Positions 61,457 through 64,000 of a DNA stretch of 64,000 nucleotides are shown piece by piece. Each line of letters begins with the position of its first letter. Position 1 is the first letter of the stretch. The DNA is from UBA5868 sp964482025 (GTDB taxonomy: Bacteria; Pseudomonadota; Gammaproteobacteria; Pseudomonadales; Cellvibrionaceae): positions 1 through 64,000 of the forward strand of contig CAYZVN010000006.1 of NCBI GenBank assembly GCA_964482025.1. Direction: 5' to 3'. The notes below the pieces were generated by a model. That model was not told the origin of the DNA. It did not search any database and worked only from the letters and a program-made list of their open reading frames with translations. Position numbers and translations under genes: made by a program.

Positions 61457-62752
61457 ATGAACACTCTTTCCGGCGAGCAGATTCTTGCCATTGATCGCAA
61501 ACACCTCTGGCACCCCTACGCCTCACTCGATTCCCAAGCACCGCTCTACCCTGTTGTCTCTGCCGAGGGCTGTGAAATTACGCTAAGTGATGGACGCCGC
61601 TTAGTGGACGGTATGGCCTCTTGGTGGAGCGCCATTCACGGCTATAACCATCCCATACTGAACCAGGCGATCAGCGACCAGCTCGGCCGTATGGCGCACG
61701 TTATGTTCGGCGGCCTCACCCACGAACCTGCGGCCCGTTTGGCGGAAACCCTTGTGGCTCTTGCGCCCGCCGGGCTCGAGCGCGTTTTTCTGGCGGACTC
61801 GGGGTCGGTCAGTGTGGAGGTTGCCATCAAGATGGCGCTGCAATATCAACTGTCTCGTGGTAAACACACCAAAACGCGTATCTTAAGCCTGCGTCAGGCG
61901 TATCACGGCGATACCTTAGGTGCTATGTCGCTCTGTGATCCCGTCACAGGTATGCATCACCTGTTTCAGGCCCTGCTGCCCAAGCAGCTTTTTATCGAAG
62001 CGCCCTCCGTCGCTTATGATCAACCTTGGGATGAGCGCGCATTAGAACCGCTGAAGCAGACGCTCCATCAGCATCATGAAGAGCTGGCAGCGTTTATTCT
62101 TGAGCCCGTTGTGCAAGGGGCCGGCGGCATGCGGTTTTACCACCCCGAGTATTTGCGCGCCGCCCGCGAGTTGTGCGATGAATTTGACGTGTTGTTGATA
62201 GCTGATGAAATTGCCACCGGATTTGGCCGCTCAGGACGTATGTTTGCCTGCGACCACGCCGAGGTGTCCCCCGATATTTTATGTGTCGGCAAAGCCCTAA
62301 CAGGAGGCTATATGACCCTGGCGGCTACTTTGTGCAACCAGCGCGTGGCAACCGGCATCTGTGAAGGTGAAGCCGGAGTGTTTATGCACGGGCCGACCTT
62401 TATGGGGAATCCGCTGGCCTGCGCCGCCGCCAATGCCAGCCTTGAGTTTTTACAGGCCGCGCCCTGGTCCCAGCAAGTGCATGGCATCGAGCAGCAATTC
62501 AGGCGGGAGCTAGCCGCCGTGCGCGACTTGCCTGCCGTTGCCGATGTCCGCGTATTGGGCGCTATAGGTGTGGTGGAGCTGCATAAGCCGGTAGAGATGA
62601 AGAAGGTGGTGCCTAAGCTCGTCGACTTAGGTGTTTGGCTGCGCCCATTTGGACGCCTGCTTTACAGTATGCCTCCCTATATCGTGAGCGAGGCGCAATT
62701 GAGCTCGATCACCCGCGCGATGCGGGTGATCTGCGAAGACCTGAGCGCTTAA
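61457..62752 (+). CDS. bioA: Adenosylmethionine-8-amino-7-oxononanoate aminotransferase
   Basis: This protein has 431 residues from MNTLSGEQILAIDRKHLWHPY; a much longer frame upstream is ignored because BioA begins near this point. It is a class III PLP aminotransferase. HLWHPYAS, MASWWSAIHGYNHP and FLADSGSVSVEVAIKMA are typical. The PLP lysine is in CVGKALTGGYMTLA, and EPVVQGAGGMRFYHPEYL is conserved. It converts KAPA to DAPA in biotin synthesis using S-adenosylmethionine as amino donor. The other bio genes are not adjacent. The stop overlaps the convergent trpS stop by 4 bases. Confidence 0.95.
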   Translation: MNTLSGEQILAIDRKHLWHPYASLDSQAPLYPVVSAEGCEITLSDGRRLVDGMASWWSAIHGYNHPILNQAISDQLGRMAHVMFGGLTHEPAARLAETLVALAPAGLERVFLADSGSVSVEVAIKMALQYQLSRGKHTKTRILSLRQAYHGDTLGAMSLCDPVTGMHHLFQALLPKQLFIEAPSVAYDQPWDERALEPLKQTLHQHHEELAAFILEPVVQGAGGMRFYHPEYLRAARELCDEFDVLLIADEIATGFGRSGRMFACDHAEVSPDILCVGKALTGGYMTLAATLCNQRVATGICEGEAGVFMHGPTFMGNPLACAAANASLEFLQAAPWSQQVHGIEQQFRRELAAVRDLPAVADVRVLGAIGVVELHKPVEMKKVVPKLVDLGVWLRPFGRLLYSMPPYIVSEAQLSSITRAMRVICEDLSA

Positions 62753-63756
62753 CCCAGCGAATATAAGCCGACCGCGCGGCGAACTTGCGCTAGCAAGGGA
62801 GCCGCCTGGGCGCGAGCCTTGGCCGCACCTGCTTGTAAAACGGCCTCGATCTCCGCTGGCTTGGCCATCAGCTCGTCATAGCGTTGCCGGGCCTCCACAA
62901 GCTCTGAGTTAATCAGCTCGAACAGCTCTTTTTTCGCCTGACCCCAGGCAATCCCCTCGGCAAATTTAGTGCGCATTTCCTCGGTTTGCTCCGCGGAGGC
63001 AAAGGCTTTCCAAATTTGGAAGACGGTGGATTCATCGGGGTTTTTTGGCTCTCCCGGCTCCTGCAGATTGGTTTTGATTTTGTTGATGTGTTTCTGCAGT
63101 TGTTTTTCTCCCAGAAACAGCGGGATGGTGTTGTTATAGCTCTTGCTCATTTTCCGGCCATCAAGGCCTTGGAGTACGTCGCCATTTTCCTGCACCACTG
63201 TCTCCGGTAGAACAAAGACGTCACCGAAGTGGTGATTGAAGCGCTGAGCAATATCACGAGCCATTTCCAGGTGCTGCGTTTGGTCTTTGCCGACCGGAAC
63301 GTGGGTGGCGTTAAACATCAAAATATCCGCAGCCATGAGCACTGGATAAGAAAAGAGGCCCATGGTCACGGCATAATCTGGGTCTTGTCCTTCCGCAATA
63401 TTGGCATCTACCGCCGCCTTGTAGGCATGGGCGCGATTTAGCAGTCCCTTCGCGCTCTGACAGGTCAAAATCCAACACAGCTCGGTAATTTCGGGAACGT
63501 CGGACTGGCGATAAAACACTACGCGCTCAGGATCCAAGCCTGCGGCAAGCCATGTGGCGGCGATCTCTTTAGTGGACTGATGAATGCGCTCAGGCTCTTG
63601 GCACTTGATTAACGCGTGCAGATCCGCGAGGAAGAAAAACGACTCAACATCGTGATCCCGGCTGGCGGCAATGGCCGGCCGGATGGCGCCCACATAATTG
63701 CCCAAGTGCGGCGTCCCCGTGGTGGTGATGCCGGTGAGAAAGCGTTTTCTGGACAT
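62749..63756 (-). CDS. trpS: Tryptophanyl-tRNA synthetase
   Basis: This protein has 335 residues from MSRKRFLTGITTTGTPHLGN, with AAGGGT upstream; an earlier in-frame start would add 11 unmatched residues. Class I synthetase motifs are PHLGN (HIGH-like) and RKMSKS (KMSKS). FFFLADLHALI and MAADILMFNATHVPVGKDQTQHLE line the active site. It charges tRNA-Trp. This is the compact form with a spacer near residue 130. It shares its 3' end with the convergent bioA. Confidence 0.96.
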   Translation of the reverse strand: MSRKRFLTGITTTGTPHLGNYVGAIRPAIAASRDHDVESFFFLADLHALIKCQEPERIHQSTKEIAATWLAAGLDPERVVFYRQSDVPEITELCWILTCQSAKGLLNRAHAYKAAVDANIAEGQDPDYAVTMGLFSYPVLMAADILMFNATHVPVGKDQTQHLEMARDIAQRFNHHFGDVFVLPETVVQENGDVLQGLDGRKMSKSYNNTIPLFLGEKQLQKHINKIKTNLQEPGEPKNPDESTVFQIWKAFASAEQTEEMRTKFAEGIAWGQAKKELFELINSELVEARQRYDELMAKPAEIEAVLQAGAAKARAQAAPLLAQVRRAVGLYSLG

Positions 63757-63844
63757 GGAGAACCCTTTTGGTGCGGTAAAAGCCCGCAATCATACAGAGT
63801 TCGATCCATGAGGCAAAGTTAGCGCAACGGCTTGTCCGCCGGCG

Positions 63845-64000
63845 TTAAAGCGCTTCGGAAAGCAGCTGCGGGACCGATGCGCTTTTCAGGACTACGGCGT
63901 CAAAACCAGCGCGGCAGAGCAAGTACACGCCGATATCGGCGCGCGGGCCGGCTTCATCAGAAATGGCATAGAGCGTCCCTGCGCTGAGGTCTTCAAGACC
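63845..64000 (-). CDS. C-terminal 51 residues of an unrecognised protein (partial)
   Basis: The frame enters from the right edge and reads ...YAISDEAGPRADIGVYLL, then CRAGFDAVVLKS, ending at a TAA 89 bases before the trpS start. Codon use looks like a real gene and there are no internal stops. I do not recognise the family from this fragment. The gene is on the same strand as trpS and may be its operon partner. Confidence 0.5.
   Translation of the reverse strand, partial: GLEDLSAGTLYAISDEAGPRADIGVYLLCRAGFDAVVLKSASVPQLLSEAL

Overview
The window looks like a chromosomal segment of a marine, carbohydrate-using gammaproteobacterium, most like the Cellvibrionaceae/Teredinibacter/Saccharophagus group. 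This is inferred from gene content and protein style only. The clues are the order tRNA-Leu, tig, clpP, clpX, lon, hupB, ppiD, a Pseudomonas-type 715-aa FadB, a FabY-type ketosynthase, a CE2-like acetylesterase lipoprotein and a carboxyspermidine polyamine route. I see no transposase, integrase, prophage, CRISPR array or rRNA. The only tRNA found is tRNA-Leu(UAG).

Left part (1-9.4 kb): the window opens inside a sulfate-binding protein gene (sbp). It is followed by an RBBP9-like hydrolase, a Mop/TOBE protein, a DUF924 protein, a TM2 protein and a PbpG-type endopeptidase. Next comes a probable two-gene operon: an unrecognised CxxC protein followed by a three-domain copper nitrite reductase (NirK with an extra N-terminal cupredoxin). 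An orphan sdhB, a cytochrome P450 and a CE2-like esterase follow. At 9.6-13.2 kb, a DauA/SulP transporter, a RegB/RoxS-type redox sensor kinase and a RegA/RoxR response regulator are joined by ATGA overlaps. TrmA, DUF2489, RmuC and MurI come next.

Middle (17-38.9 kb): the protein quality-control block (ppiD, hupB, lon, clpX, clpP, tig, tRNA-Leu; all minus strand) has clear terminators and a sigma-32-like promoter before lon. A TraB/GumN protein follows. Then come the fatty-acid genes: fadBA, a cupin HTH regulator, fabY and a divergent GlxA-type AraC regulator. A polyamine block, speA, carboxy(nor)spermidine dehydrogenase and nspC, would run from arginine via agmatine and putrescine to spermidine without SpeD/SpeE. 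The agmatine-to-putrescine step is not in the window.

The most unusual locus is at 39.7-43.2 kb. A Hanks-type Ser/Thr kinase with one membrane segment lies just upstream of a caspase-fold lipoprotein carrying Sel1 repeats and a coiled coil. By topology the kinase domain is cytoplasmic, while the caspase and the kinase tail are in the periplasm. The kinase N-terminus carries a 12-residue tandem repeat with a DDxTRRR core and a TRIQP motif, which look like phospho-acceptor sites. I consider this pair the best candidate for a poorly described system.

Right part (43-64 kb): DUF599 membrane protein, a PreP-like M16 peptidase, a flavin reductase, and a six-gene peptide-uptake operon (lipoprotein M3 peptidase, two OppA, OppB, OppC, fused OppDF). 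Then come a RimB-RimK fusion, SlyD, a 500-base gene-free stretch with a 19-bp palindrome and a perfect DnaA-box hairpin, TtcA, a PilZ protein, BioA, TrpS, and the C-terminus of an unrecognised gene.
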